Below, piece by piece: positions 1 to 12,278 of a stretch of 64,000 nucleotides of DNA; position 1 is the first letter of the stretch; each line of letters starts with the position of its first letter. The translations under genes and the position numbers were made by a program. The notes beneath the pieces were generated by a model, which saw nothing but the letters and a program-made list of their open reading frames with translations, was not told where the DNA came from and searched no databases. The DNA is taken from contig NC_087074.1 of the NCBI RefSeq assembly GCF_026151205.1, forward strand, positions 19,388,740 to 19,452,739, in the 5' to 3' direction. This DNA comes from Bolinopsis microptera (taxonomy: Eukaryota > Ctenophora > Tentaculata > Lobata > Bolinopsidae).

Positions 1-731
1 GCGCCCTCAAAAACCTTGGTTCCTTTTCTCCAGACCGAATCATGGTGGACTTTGAGCTCGCCCTGAGGAACGCCCTATCGTCTACATTCGAGTCAGCCCA
101 AGTGGATGGGTGCTTCTTTCATATCTGCCAGGCTGTCATGAGAGCTGTCGGGAGGCTTGGATACAAGGAGGAGTATGAAAAAGTCCTGACAGATCCCTCA
201 TCTGGCCAGAAGAACTACACCCCTACACGAATCTGGATACGGAGACTGATGCTCCTAGCCTTCATCCCCACCGAGGACGTCATCGAAGCGTTTTTCAGAA
301 TCCTGGATGAGATACCGATAGGCCTCGCCATTGACGATCTCCTGGCATACTTCCAGACCACTTGGATCCAGGGACTAACGACTGCCTCCGGCACCGGACG
401 AGCTAAATTCCCTCCGTCCACGTGGAATGCCTATGAACGCAGCCACTTCAACATGAACCGGACAAACAACGTGGTGGAGTCCTGGAACAAGAAGTTCTCT
501 GCTCTAGTCGGACACGCAAACCCGACCATCTACAATTTCATTGCAGCAGTCCAGATGGAACAGTCCTCGACAGACAAGAAGATCTTAGCGAATTCGCTTG
601 GAGAGCAGCCGCCTAAGAGGAAGAAGGCCAACAGCGACAAGGATAGAAGAATCCTCAGCATAGTTCAGAACTACCATTCGTACGAGGATGATATTTTAAC
701 CTATATTGATTTGCTAAAGAGTGCTATGTGA
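1..731 (+). CDS. MULE (Mutator-like) transposase, C-terminal part
   Basis: The frame is open from the first bases, so the 5' end lies outside the window; the first in-window ATG (42) is internal. The reading starts with a D-R-I-M-V-D-F-E block followed by V-D-G-C-F-F-H-I-C-Q-A, which matches the second catalytic Asp region and the C-x2-H region of MULE (MULE-domain DDE) transposases; the later E-R-S-H-F-N-M-N-R-T-N-N-V-V-E-S-W-N-K-K block is the family's usual C-terminal signature with the final Glu. The tail is Lys/Arg-rich and ends at TGA 729-731. The visible part has no frameshift. I see no terminal inverted repeat downstream, so I cannot place the element's 3' end. Family assignment is from motif recognition only. 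Confidence 0.85.
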   Translation, partial: ALKNLGSFSPDRIMVDFELALRNALSSTFESAQVDGCFFHICQAVMRAVGRLGYKEEYEKVLTDPSSGQKNYTPTRIWIRRLMLLAFIPTEDVIEAFFRILDEIPIGLAIDDLLAYFQTTWIQGLTTASGTGRAKFPPSTWNAYERSHFNMNRTNNVVESWNKKFSALVGHANPTIYNFIAAVQMEQSSTDKKILANSLGEQPPKRKKANSDKDRRILSIVQNYHSYEDDILTYIDLLKSAM

Positions 732-984
732 AATGTTTATGTTATTGCATGATATTATTCTATTCGGGTTTTGACAAAATTGATTGATTACATTGTGATT
801 TATATTACCTTTAAGCGTTCTCTATAACCCTGTGTATTTTGTTTTTAAAGTTACAAAGAATTCGAAATCAGTACCACTAAAATGATTGAATATAACTTAT
901 ATAATTTATACAATTTGAAGTACGTTGTGTGATGTTTCAGGTTTTGTAGTATTACCAGTCGAGCATTTAGGACATGTGATCGTT

Positions 985-1137
985 TTACGAGACTTCCGCC
1001 CAAATCATGGGATCGACCTCCGCCCTCGCGACCTCCGCCCTCGTGTCCAACCTTTTAGGAAACTTCCGCCCTTGCGTCCTCCGCCCTCAAGTCTTCCGCC
1101 TACGCGACCTCCGCCCACGCGTCTTCCGCCCTCCTGA
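985..1137. repeat. Degenerate 15-bp minisatellite (CTCCGCCC type)
   Basis: About seven imperfect units resembling CGACCTCCGCCCTCG lie in this GC-rich island inside AT-rich DNA, about 250 bp after the MULE stop. Small ORFs across it are Pro/Arg-rich products of the repeat, not genes. Confidence 0.7.
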
Positions 1138-2956
1138 CCGGTTCCCCATGGCCACGCCTTGCTCATTTCGAACATGTCACATATTGCAGGGATTTACCTT
1201 TTTTTGTTGCTACATACATGCCTCAAGCGTTTTGAACAGTCTTCAAGAAAGTAACAAATAATTGAAATTCAACTGTATTTGCTGTTACGAGCAGGGAGAC
1301 AATGCCCGCGAAACATTTTTTGCAAATTTCTCCGCTCCAAGATAACAACAACGCTAACAGGAAGTCTTAAAAAAGTAACGAAACAAAGGTAACTGCCACG
1401 GGAAATTTTGTTTAGTACTAAATACTACTTAGTACTAATTCTTTTTCGCTCCTATTTATATTATTTTTAAAGTTTTCCCGATGACCATGCTCTTAGTTTT
1501 ACATGTGCTTATTTCGTACACCTCTTTCTTATTGCTCTAATTGCTACATGCCTTAAGTTCCTAAAGTAAACCGATTTGAATTTCTTGAATGTTACAAATA
1601 ATTGAAATTCCCCTGTCTTTTCTGAATTAAATTCTTTGCAGTATTACTTGAAGCAAGTTCTTTATTCCATATATTCCAGGATGTTATAAGCTAGGAAACT
1701 GTCACTCTTGACAATGATATCCTACACATACGTATATGTACACATTTTTTTACATGCCGTAACTTTAGAACAGGGCGCCACTTTCTATTATTATAATATG
1801 TGAGCACTGCAAATCCTAACATATAACTGTAACCCTATATAATATAACTCGGACAGATATCTGTCAAAACGAGGAAAACTCCCATGGAATTGTCAAAATT
1901 TTAAAACTTTTGAATGACAGTCATCATAACTGAAAATACTGCAAAATACAGGCATTGAGCGGTTCTTGACGTACTATTTATGTTATAATTTCATTTCTAC
2001 CTGTCTAACTTATTAGCTTTGATTCTCTGGGGCTACCGTATATATAAGGAAACCTTTTGAAATCCTGGAATATTGTTACCTCGGCCGAAAAATTATTACT
2101 AACTCAGTACTGAGTAAAGGAGTATGACCCTACCTGGGTTCATCTAGTATCGCCCACTCGAGAATATTTATATTATTATATTTAATGTTTAACGAAATTC
2201 TGGGAGGATATTACATCTAATAAGATATGACCAATCTTATTATAAAAGTACTAAAATCTTCCCTCGCTAATTTACCTGGATACGAACTTAGCAGCTCACT
2301 ATAGAAATGTTAGCAACGAAAAGGGGAGGGTATTTAGGCGGGGGGGGGCGTCCCTGAAACTTTTATACAGATTCAAAACCAAACTTATTCAAGTGTTCAT
2401 TGTTAGCTCAGTGCAGATAAAACGTGATCCGATGCTAAATCTGATAGTTGAAACGTAGTTTCGAAACTTGGAAACCTTATTTAAGCGATTTGGGAGCTCT
2501 TTTGAAACATCAAAAAGCGGAGCCGGTCGGTGTAACGTTGCGTCGTTACGCCAAAAATGTACTCTTTTCCATCCGTAGATTTACTGTGTCTCATTGAACT
2601 GTAATTACTATAACTGTAAGTCATTTACTGTTATCGATATATAGTTGTAAACGTTAGCTGTACTAAATGTCCAGTTTTATATCTCTAGTCACTGATGATC
2701 GTTCGTGCAGATAGGTCTACAACACGTGTTTACAGGCACGCGCGGCAATGAAATGTGTCAGTTAACAGCGGAACTAAACCGCGCGCACGTGCGGTGCGCG
2801 CAAAATAATTAGCAAGTAATTAATTTGCTAATTTGAACCAATGGAAATACAAAGAATCGAATGAAGTAAAAACATAATCTTTACTGATCACTACTTTATC
2901 TAAAATAAGCATTCCAACAAAAAATCACTTATTTACGGGAAAATTGCTAAAATATT

Positions 2957-2981
2957 GATTACGTAATATGTGAACGACCCC
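2957..2981 (-). mobile_element. Solo end of the GGGGTCG-family MITE
   Basis: The plus strand reads GATTACGTAATATG, then TGAACGACCCC. This is the right end of the MITE seen complete at 59425-59585. The rest of the element is missing here. Confidence 0.7.
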
Positions 2982-3148
2982 TTTTGACTCTAGTACTGGC
3001 TCGATGGAGTTATCTTTGAGCTGTTCGAGATTAGAGACATTAGAGAATGTAGTTTATCATGATTTATTTGGGATGATTCAACTTTTATGAGATTAGATGG
3101 ATCAAGACTGTTCTGTTGACTGTTCCTATGATGACGCCTTGGTCTTCC

Positions 3149-3154
3149 AAAAAA
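3149..3154 (-). terminator. Pol III T-run terminator of tRNA-Gly
   Basis: Six consecutive T on the minus strand, a few bases after the tRNA 3' end. Confidence 0.8.
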
Positions 3155-3158
3155 GAAG

Positions 3159-3229
3159 TGCGTCGGCCGGGAATCGAACCCGGGCCTCCCGCGTGGCAGG
3201 CGAGAATTGTACCACTCAACCACCGACGC
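3159..3229 (-). tRNA. tRNA-Gly (GCC anticodon)
   Basis: On the minus strand a 71-nt cloverleaf runs from GCGTCGG at 3229 to CCGACGC plus discriminator A at 3159. The acceptor stem pairs perfectly. The D-arm contains TGGTTGAGTGG (A box), the anticodon loop CTGCCAC gives GCC, and the T-arm contains GGTTCGATTCC (B box). There is no intron. A six-T run follows at once (plus-strand A run near 3149-3154), a pol III terminator. It looks intact. Confidence 0.96.
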
Positions 3230-3230
3230 A

Positions 3231-5499
3231 TACTAATGATGCGATGATCAACCGAGTAATTCTTACAGGACGAAACGTATTTACAAGAATATGTGGCACA
3301 ACAACTACACAGCGTTAAAGCGAGACTCCAGATTCTTCGAACATATAGTCTCAGTACAAGTGACAGTGATGAAATAGACGGGACCGTGCTCAACGTGAAA
3401 TGTGTCCAATCATCACAGGTATTCCTTAACACAGATGAATAAATAATAATATAAATTTATATTTTCACCTTTATATCAATTTGTCTTCTTCAAAATAGAT
3501 TTCTGATATCTGGCCCAAAAAAGTAAAACTCTCCATAATTCCAGAGCGAAGTCAGTAGTGATCCGTACGTATCAGCTTACAACGCAAGACTGGTCAACCT
3601 GGGAGTGAACCAATCCCTTGTCAGACCACGTCTTTCTTTGGAATGTGCAGAAACCTCAGACATTTGCTGAAAACCATCTGCCAATTTGACGTCCTGTCAG
3701 CTGTACGTCAGTTATTTTCTTATTCCTCCTTCTGTTTGTTAGTTGTTATCCTGCACCGTTAATAGTATAAGTTAAAATTGTTGAAGCTGTATTTCACACA
3801 AGATATAAAATATAAAGTATCCATGATGATAGACAGAAATCATATGGATTTCCTTTTAAGAGAACAAACTGGATAGGAATATTATTCATTTCCCGTTCTA
3901 TTTATTTAAGGAGTACTCAAATTATGTTTACACACGTTAGCTTAGGAATATAGCAGCTGGAAGATTCTTATCTTCATGATATTATAGTGGACATATTCAG
4001 AGTTCTCTCTTGATATGGAAGAACATTTTAAATGAAGTCTACTTGAAACTTAGATCAAAAATTAAGAGAAGGACCTAAATTATAGTGATATCAACCTCCA
4101 ATTTCAAATGTGTCCACTAAGATAGAAGATTTTTCCGACACACCGTTATATTAAGTTTCGATAGTAGGTAAATATATTGTCTCAAATCTCAAATTATTTG
4201 TCAAGTTGTAAACCTATTTGTCAGTACATACGAGATTCAGTGATCGTGTTTTACATACGAGTGATAGGGCACGTTTTCAGTGTTGTATTAAACAATCGGT
4301 ACTGTAAAACCTTTTTTTTTCGTGGGTACTGATTTTACGGATTTCTTTAATTGGATCATTTTCGCGGCATCAATTTACGTGAATTCAAATGATTGAATTC
4401 ACAGTATGTCACTTGGACAACAGAAGAGCCTTTTATATTATTATAATAATGGTACACTTTAACACAATTTTATACTAATAGTTACAATTTTTAGGGGATA
4501 TTGACTTTTATTTCCGAATCGATTAACATTTTGTTTAGTCACTCTTCAATGACGCCCTCGTTTTAGCTGCAGACTATATAATATAAAGGACAATTAGAGA
4601 AACTATAAGATTATTATTCTAATCTGCAGTTTAAAGTGCGTTAATTGCAGGATTGATTGATGCATATAATTTTGGTTCTTTGGACACAAATCAGAATATT
4701 AAACATACGGAACCGCTAGATCTAGACAATGAAAGTGTTTTTCTTTTATTTCTTTTTAATCATTTCTCGTTTGAATGTACATGTTGGGTAAAGTTTATCG
4801 GAGGTGACATACTTCATCAGATTTCTTAAACCAATTTTCACTAATTGTAGTGTCTCAGACGTATGCTCATCAGTGACAACCAACCTGTGTTGTGTGATAG
4901 AAACACGAAACTTCCAAATATTAGGAAAATATATACCTGCTTAAAATGAATGAGGGTTTGAGCGAATTTGTTTTTTTATAATAATCTCTTTTTCTTGCCC
5001 TTCTAATCTGGTACCACTGATGAACACACGTTAAAAAGAATTAAATTTTACTGACTTTGCCCAATATCGTATGCTGATTGGCTACTGCTGATATTAACTG
5101 TAATTACTGAGGAGGATTTCGGTGTTTTTCGCTATTACAAATATAAATATCCTCCCCATAAATGAAGTGCTAACCGAATATTATATAACAGATCACAGTA
5201 ACTGTAATCTTTATTTGCATTTATTATTATTATTCCATGCTTGTTATTAATATAGAATATATTTTTGTTACTAATTAATCATTATAACCTCATTATATAA
5301 CCGTTTAATGTTTGTATGGCCTGTGTAAAGTATTGCTGTATTTCTTAACCTAAAATGTGACACGCAGTTCGATAAACTATTCGTTTTATTTCGGGGTTAA
5401 ACGCAAGACAAAATCAGAATCGTTTAAGTTTCACAGAAAATGAATTCCACAGGAAAATTGTTCTATAGGAAATAGATAAATTACAAATAAACACGACTA
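3231..5499. other. Intergenic, no gene seen
   Basis: AT-rich with frequent stops on both strands. I see no exon, structured RNA or clear repeat. Confidence 0.55.
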
Positions 5500-5505
5500 T
5501 TTATT
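5500..5505 (-). promoter_or_regulatory. Candidate poly(A) signal of the GPCR gene
   Basis: AATAAA on the minus strand, about 135 bp past the GPCR stop codon. Confidence 0.45.
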
Positions 5506-5639
5506 GGTAAATTATACATTCATTGATTCCATTTACACACTTATACAAATAAAAAACAAAACGCTAAAACATACACTATTTTTTCTCCAATTCACCGCCA
5601 TCCTGGTAGTCCTATAACTAATATGGATCACATCTCCAA

Positions 5640-7373
5640 CTACCCTTTAAAACTACACCTGCAACTGTCACACATTCCCGCCACATTCCGGCCTCCCCGC
5701 ACTATCAACTCCCAGGTGGTCCTCCTCATGGTCTTGTTGTGTTTAAGGAGCATGATGGTGTTCACAAATCCGGTTACTGGCATCGCCATGTAGTACCACA
5801 AGGTTGCGTACAGCTTTCCTGTGGGGGTTGCTGCTATCAGGTCGAACACAGAAGTATCCGGCTCAAACACGTACACTAGCACTTGCATGATGAAGATGAA
5901 ATGGATTACCAGGTAGTTGAATGATAGGGATAAAGTGCACTTGATGACGGCGGCTTCCATCCTCGTCAGACCACTGATATTATCCCGGATTGCCTTACGC
6001 TTGGCAATGATGGCAACAACCGCACTCCCGCTAGTTAGGGAACTGCTCCGATCTTCTCTGGAGGGGATGGATACTCGCCTAGTGTTTGGATTTGATAGAC
6101 GTCTCGTGTTGGGATAAGATATAGGTCTATTGTTTTTTTGGAAAGTGGGTTCTTGGTGGTGAATGATACAGTTCTCGGGTAAGACTGGGCAGGAGTTACC
6201 TGTACCAGTGTCGTCTTGTTGTTTCGCTCGTTTGATTGGAGACTTGAACAGTTTCAACGCAACTATAAAGTTCCCAGCTACGATGATAAACCATGCAATT
6301 ATGAGAGGCACGGCAAGAAGAAAGAGGACGAGGAAGTAGCCGGCGTTGTGGTGGTTTGGAATAATCTCGGTCATCTTGAAATCACATGTTGCCCAATCTG
6401 GTTGGTATCTCATCTTGTGTCCTGCAATGAAGGGGGCCGACGCCACGCCGAGACCTGTCGTAGGGATTGCTATTTTAGGAAATTTCAAATTATTTCTCGT
6501 TTAGTGATGAGAGGTTTTTTTCTACTTATAAATTTTAGCTAAGTATTTTTAGCTAAAGATAGAATTGAAAACTATAAACTTACCCCATAGCCAGCTTATA
6601 GAGAACCCGATCCAATAAAACGGATGATTGAAGCTGAGCTGGGAAAACCTAAATAAATCATTTATTAAATCCTGTATCACTGACTCAGTTAACATTCAAT
6701 TTGGATAAGACATTCTAAGATATTTCTAGATTTCTGATCGGTGAAGCTTACTTGACGGGGAAGGCTATAGCAATGATTCTCTCGATAGTAGTGATGGAGA
6801 GGAGTAGGGGGGTTGATATCTGGTTCAGATTAACCAGAATGCCAGGAATTTGACAAAACAGAATGTCTGTGGGTAGTTTTTCTCTCTGGTTAACCAGACC
6901 CAGTCCTAACACTACAGCTTGTGTTCCTGTGGTAAAGAGAGGGATCAGTTGTGGGAACCTAGTGTTAATGTTATACTTATATCGTGATATCAACGAATAA
7001 TGACTACTCCTGTAAAAGCATGGTGCGGTGCCCTATTTAAATTCCTGTGGTACCATAAAACCAAACTGAAATTCCTAGTTTCTTTGTCCACCTGCGATCA
7101 GGTTACTGATAGTGATGTGGATCAAACAGTTGGAACTTCTGGTACGGGTTCTCTTCCAACCGTAAAATATCATGATGTTCAGGAACATCCCCAGAAATCC
7201 TGAAATTTCACTTTGTATCACAGAGTGTTCACTTCTCCAGAACAGCTTAATAATGTTTTTAATTTCTTGAAAGACGACCGAGCATGATCACAAGCTAATG
7301 AAACGTTTCACTCACCAAGGAATAGATTGATGGAGCCAAATATCAGATTGGCAAACTTCACAATAAGTGCCAT
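5640..7373 (-). CDS. Rhodopsin-like (class A) GPCR, five exons, orphan
   Basis: Exons by GT-AG sites: 7373-7316, 7199-7092, about 7009-6752, 6648-6584, 6469-5640. In order they carry TM1 (GFLGMFLNIMIF), TM2 start (LIHITISNLIA), a Cys before TM3 (DILFCQIPG), TM3 ending T-I-E-R (an ERY-type variant of DRY), TM4 (FYWIGFSISWLW), an extracellular-loop-2 Cys (WATCDF), TM5, a long basic third intracellular loop, TM6 and TM7. The NPxxY region is altered to F-V-N-T-I-M. The protein is about 440 residues and would sit in the plasma membrane and couple to G proteins; the ligand is unknown. Exons 3-4 and 4-5 join in frame. The exon 2-3 join does not keep frame with the sites I can see, so a microexon, an alternative site or a frame lesion is possible. 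The start at 7373 (ATG directly before TM1) is tentative. Confidence 0.8.
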
Positions 7374-7501
7374 AGATGTACTAACGTAACTAAATAAAAC
7401 TGATTAAGATTTGGCAACGAAATGATACTTAATTCAGAACATGTAAGACATATAAAATTAGTAGAATAATTTTTGCCAATGAAATAAGTTATCAAACTCA
7501 C

Positions 7502-7618
7502 AATATTTGCTATAGCAACGTCCACGTCAGCTTGAGCTAGTGTCATAACTACTAAGAGGATAGCGAAAAAAGATACCGCGAACCCATGATTTCTACTGAG
7601 ACCCTGATTAATATACAT
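7502..7618 (-). other. Possible 5' exon with a signal-like segment
   Basis: An ATG-initiated 39-codon stretch with a hydrophobic run (FAVSFFAILLVVMTLAQA) ends at a good GTGAGT donor. It could be a signal-peptide exon of the GPCR, but its phase does not match the next exon at 7373, so I list it only as a candidate. Confidence 0.3.
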
Positions 7619-8989
7619 TCTCTATTACAGGGGCATAAACCTTGTAACTCTCCTGCCGACTTTCAGGAACCATGGGATAACACCAGTCTCGAGTGATTAA
7701 CAACAAATTAGAACTTGGATTGTTGTTTACAGGAACTTTATAGGTCAGGTTTACTACAGCATCTGGTCGATCAGGGCACAATCACGATCAGCCAAACATT
7801 TATTTCAGGCGTCATTTCGCTGCATTGAGATCTAGTATACTTAAGACGTTTGTGAGATAGAGACGTGCTTAAACAAAATTTTAGTTAAACAAATATAAAA
7901 TTAAATAGCATCAAGTCGGCCAATTTACGAGCACCAGCTGTTGTGCCACACATCGCAAAATGTCGACCGTTAATTTACAAAATGTTTTTAGCTGCCCTTT
8001 CAAATCTAACAGTAACGGTATCAAATGAAAGATGCTGCAGTCCTACTCCTAGAGTTAGATCAAAGGACTCACGGTGGCTTCTGATGTCTTAAATTTGAGC
8101 CCTATAATTCCATGTGGTATTATTTGCAAACGTTGATTGACTTTGCAATCTTGGAAATAGTTCAGATGCTCTGAACCAGAGCACTCCTAGTCTTAATACC
8201 ATTATTAGGTAAAATCGACTTTTGTAGTCGTATCAACAAAATCGTTCGACTTAAAAACAAATAGTAATACTAATACAACGTACGAATTGATCAAAAACAT
8301 TCAAAGCATTGTATTAAATGCAAATGGTTGTATTTGTTATGTGACTGTTTTTTAGATAAGAATGCTATTGATAATGATAGGGATATTGATAAAGCGATTT
8401 AACAAATTCACTTTAACTTTAGCCAAACAATTCTTGTGGCACAGGTGCACAACTTTAATATACTCTTTCATACGCTTAATTTGTCACAGTTGGCGTTAAC
8501 TCCATCGTCCAGGAGCATTGCTATTGGCTATCAGATGGAAATAACGGTCAACAAGAGTTTTTCCTTCGTGGCTGTAGTCTGTTATAAATGATTCTTAATC
8601 TAGGCTAGTTTGGATGTAATAGGTGCCGAAATGATATCGGTGGATTCAGATTGAAGTTTCTTAAGAATAAGTCCGCAGAAAATAAGTTGATAAGCAGGTG
8701 TCGAGTTTTTAAATTGACTGCCACTGTCACCATACCAAGCCTTTACAACAAACACACTCCTCCATATTGAAGACTTTTCGGTTTACGATTTGACCACCAA
8801 TCTCCACTTCTAGTTCTACCACTGAAGTTTAAAGTAACCCCTCAGTGACCTTAGAGTTACTGTTAGATTTGATACACGTTGCATACCGATTACCGGGACG
8901 CGAAAAGAGGTATATGCAATATGCAACGTGCATCTTAGTCAGACCTAATTTGCATTGCCAAACGAATTTAAACGCTCTACTTGTGGTAA
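7619..8989. other. Intergenic, no gene seen
   Basis: AT-rich upstream flank of the GPCR gene. I see no conserved exon or repeat. Confidence 0.5.
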
Positions 8990-9152
8990 GGGGTCGTTTA
9001 TGTATTACGTAATCGCTGAGGGGGAAGGGGGGATTTCTAAATGAATACGCTAGTGTAATTTTAACACAATAGCTATGTGTAAAACTGATTACGGAGGGGG
9101 AAGGGGGGTTAAAATGAGCCATAAAGTGATTACGTAATATTTGAAATGGGTT
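8990..9152. mobile_element. GGGGTCG-family MITE, older copy
   Basis: It shares its whole layout with 59425-59585: GGGGTCGTT..ATTACGTAATC start, G-rich GAGGGGGAAGGGGGG blocks, and an internal CTATGTGTAAAACTGATTAC block. The right end is eroded (TTTGAAATGGGTT instead of GTGAACGACCCC). A 121-codon minus-strand ORF across it is not a gene. Confidence 0.75.
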
Positions 9153-9791
9153 GTGACTTGTGATGGGGTCCGTAGTCCCCACACATAGTATCATGTCCTT
9201 GTTTTACTGACTACTTCAATGAAGATCGTACATATGTACGACTATGACCCCTTACCGATCATGAGGCACACAGGCAAGCTCCGTAAATAATAACCAAACT
9301 AAATGCTAAAGCCAGTGCTTACCTCAAAGCCTGACTTTGATCCGGACCGCAGTCCGCACCGATGGTTGAACTGGCTAAAGGTTGATTTACCTAATCAGGT
9401 AATTATAATTTAATATTGATGGAATATGTTACTTCATCAATCTTACACAAGATACCGGTGCAGGCCATTCTGATTAGCTGTCAGCCCTGGGCCGTATTAC
9501 TTAGCTAATTATGATAAATTGCAGGGCCCGTAAACTCTTCACAGGGCCCGAAGACGTACTCTGCGCTATCTTGGTGGGTCTTGATGAATTATTAGCGTGC
9601 TCGATTTGATCGATTTCACCGATACGAAGTGACATGATCATAGTAATCTTGCTGATCATATTCATTGCGGTATCCAGTATAACTATCTGAAATCGTAACC
9701 TCTATATAAATTTATATTTGCAAAGAAATCGAGTGGTAACGTTTACAAAAATTTTGTTTAAAAAGAAGTAATGTAAGCATGTTCCAGCTTC

Positions 9792-9795
<4 letters not shown>

Positions 9796-9881
<86 letters not shown>
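9796..9881. repeat. (GA)n microsatellite
   Basis: About 43 uninterrupted GA dinucleotides. A Ser-Leu repeat ORF on the minus strand is an artefact. Confidence 0.95.
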
Positions 9882-9885
<4 letters not shown>

Positions 9886-12278
9886 TTGCATTGAAGCTTC
9901 TGTACTACATTAAACAATTTTTAACATCGTTGTGAGGCAGTCAACAAGAAAACTTAATCAGATATAAGACATAACAGCGGCGGCACAGACCGAAACTGTG
10001 CTGTAATATTGCCAAGCGGTACCTTAAATTAGGAATACCACGAAATCTCACTACCATCTACGTCAAAATCTAAACTGGGACTCATGTCAACTTGTATAAC
10101 TATAAATATATAGAAACTAGAAAGTTCAAACTATACGTCAGAAGAATGACATGGGTGATGGGCATCTTGCGATCAGTTCCTTCCGTAATTGGCAAAACGT
10201 GTCCTGCATGTCCCGCATGAATACTTAATACACTCTAGAAGTTGCTACCCTGATTATTATAGACAACTTCGTTACTTATAGTGAACTCTGACACTTGGTG
10301 ATCATTTTACGGTTAGGTAATTTAGAGTTGGATTCGTGGAAGGTTCCACGTGCGGATACTGACACCGCTCCACGAGTGGTCAATATTGTTGCATGTCGGA
10401 GTGTTCACTGTCATTGTCGAACGGGCACTTCAAAGGAGATATTTTCGAGGAGTGCAGTGGTAGAAAGGATAAAAACGGCACGCTGACGGCTGATGAAGTG
10501 GCTGGTACGGTCTAATGCTCTAATGATTTCTTCATCATGGAGTGGATATCTACATTTTAACAGGGCTGCAGGCTGGATCAAGCTCTATTGGGCGGGATGT
10601 AAGACTCTGCAATATTTCTGTATTACTGTAAAGTGTAGCAGCAGCATCTGCAGACACCACGGTAAAGCGTAGATTTGGAAGTTTGAAATTACCCAAGTCA
10701 GAAAATCAACTAAAGTGAGTAGTCAGATATCGACTAATTGCGTCATTCTTTCTTTTTTAAATCGCTCTGTGAATTTTATTTCCAAGTTTCCATTTCTTGA
10801 TCCCATCCTTGAAGTACGCTATAGTCCCTATATTAGACACATCAAAACTCATCGGATCAATTATGCATGACAACTGATGCCGATTATATCCTAGTTTAAA
10901 GACTATAATTAAGACTATGTGAGTGAGAATGTATGATGTAGAAATTAGAAGTAAAACAACAAATTAGAGGAAACAAGTAGTAATCGTTCAAAATAAGGTA
11001 TATAGTATGTATTATAGTGGTACTAGCACTATTGAACACGCAGCTAGCAGAGGCGAATCGGCCCCTTAGACCATTATCAAGTTCATAATCAATGGGAGCA
11101 TATTTCCCCTAATACTAAGCTAGTAGAGCTCGATGTGCTGGAAGTCCCATTGTAGAGACAGTTAGCCGTGGGAGGAGCTTAGCCAATAGTTTTTATATTT
11201 ATTATATCCCGCCACAACACCCTCTAGGTTTGGTAAATATCAAGCCTCAATTGACTTGAACCCCGAAAATCAAAATTCAGTCCGATCCCTTTCGTTACAA
11301 CCTGTCCAACTGCCTTTTGAATTTTGATAATTACATACGATTTTGGTAAATTGCAAATATGACTGAACTTTCTCCAGGGGGTTAGTACCACCATCTTTGT
11401 AACAAGCGTAAGGGGTTTAGCAAAAATGTATTACAATTTTACGTTATTATATGGGGCATCAAGCTAAAAGAGGACAAGCGGGCCAACGTGTCTTGGTGAC
11501 GATTCGGAAAAAGCTCGCGGCGCGCAGTATGCGCGTCGCACTAGAAGCTATCACGAAAAACTTTCTATAGCAATTTGAACAATGTTTGCTAGTACCACAG
11601 TTAATGTTCAGCATTTTACCACAACAAAATATTAGGGCCAAATGTGATCCAAGTTGTGTGAAGTTGTCCTCCAACTTCGGAGGAATCTATAATTTTACAG
11701 AACAGAAAAATTAGAAAAGCCAAAGACAAAAATTTGTTAAATATTATCTACCAGTTCTACAAAAAAGCTTAATCGCAACATCACAAAGAATATAAGATAA
11801 ATAAGATAATAAAATCATCAGGAATCCAAATTAGGTAACTTATTTTAGATCTATCCGAAAATAGTTGAACGCAAGATTTTAATAACAGTTTTTGATACCA
11901 TTTTTATTGAATATCAAGTAATATGCAGCACAGAAAATCCGCATGCAGTTGATCACGGCTCACTTTTGCCTTACAGCAAGCCGTCATGTTCTCGTATTGG
12001 TATTATCATACACTTCATCATTGAAAATTGAAATCCTTCCTCGACGTCTCCAGGTTTCCCAAAAAAAGACTTATCCGATCCAGTCAAAAAACGAAGCATG
12101 GTCTGCAACGCTGACATTTTTCGGATCGTCGCTTTAAGAGACGCGATTTTCCAATTACACAAGATCGGCTGCGGCGGATTAATCTGGCTGCGGGGCTTAG
12201 AGCTATTTGGGAGCAGAATTCATTACTCATTCTAAAGGAAACGCAAATCCTTGTGATCTTCAGTTGTACTCAGAATTC
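9882..12278. other. Intergenic, no gene seen
   Basis: AT-rich with short open frames only. AATAAA on the minus strand at 11903-11908 might serve the gene ending at 12279. No other element recognised. Confidence 0.5.

Larger units (their letters stand above)
732..3158. other. Intergenic, no gene seen
   Basis: AT-rich DNA. Apart from the 15-bp minisatellite and a lone terminal repeat at 2957-2981, I see no coding exon. A short G-run (2339-2348) and a GC-rich patch near 2740-2800 carry no recognisable feature. Confidence 0.6.

Noticed and set aside
2339..2360. Fourth G-capped element at a G run
   Set aside because: No decamer repeats or inverted partner with a C run follow it.
8829..9194. 121-residue minus-strand ORF
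   Set aside because: It crosses the GGGGTCG MITE and has no recognisable protein feature.
9702..9917. 71-residue Ser-Leu repeat ORF
   Set aside because: It is translation of the (GA)n microsatellite at 9796-9881.
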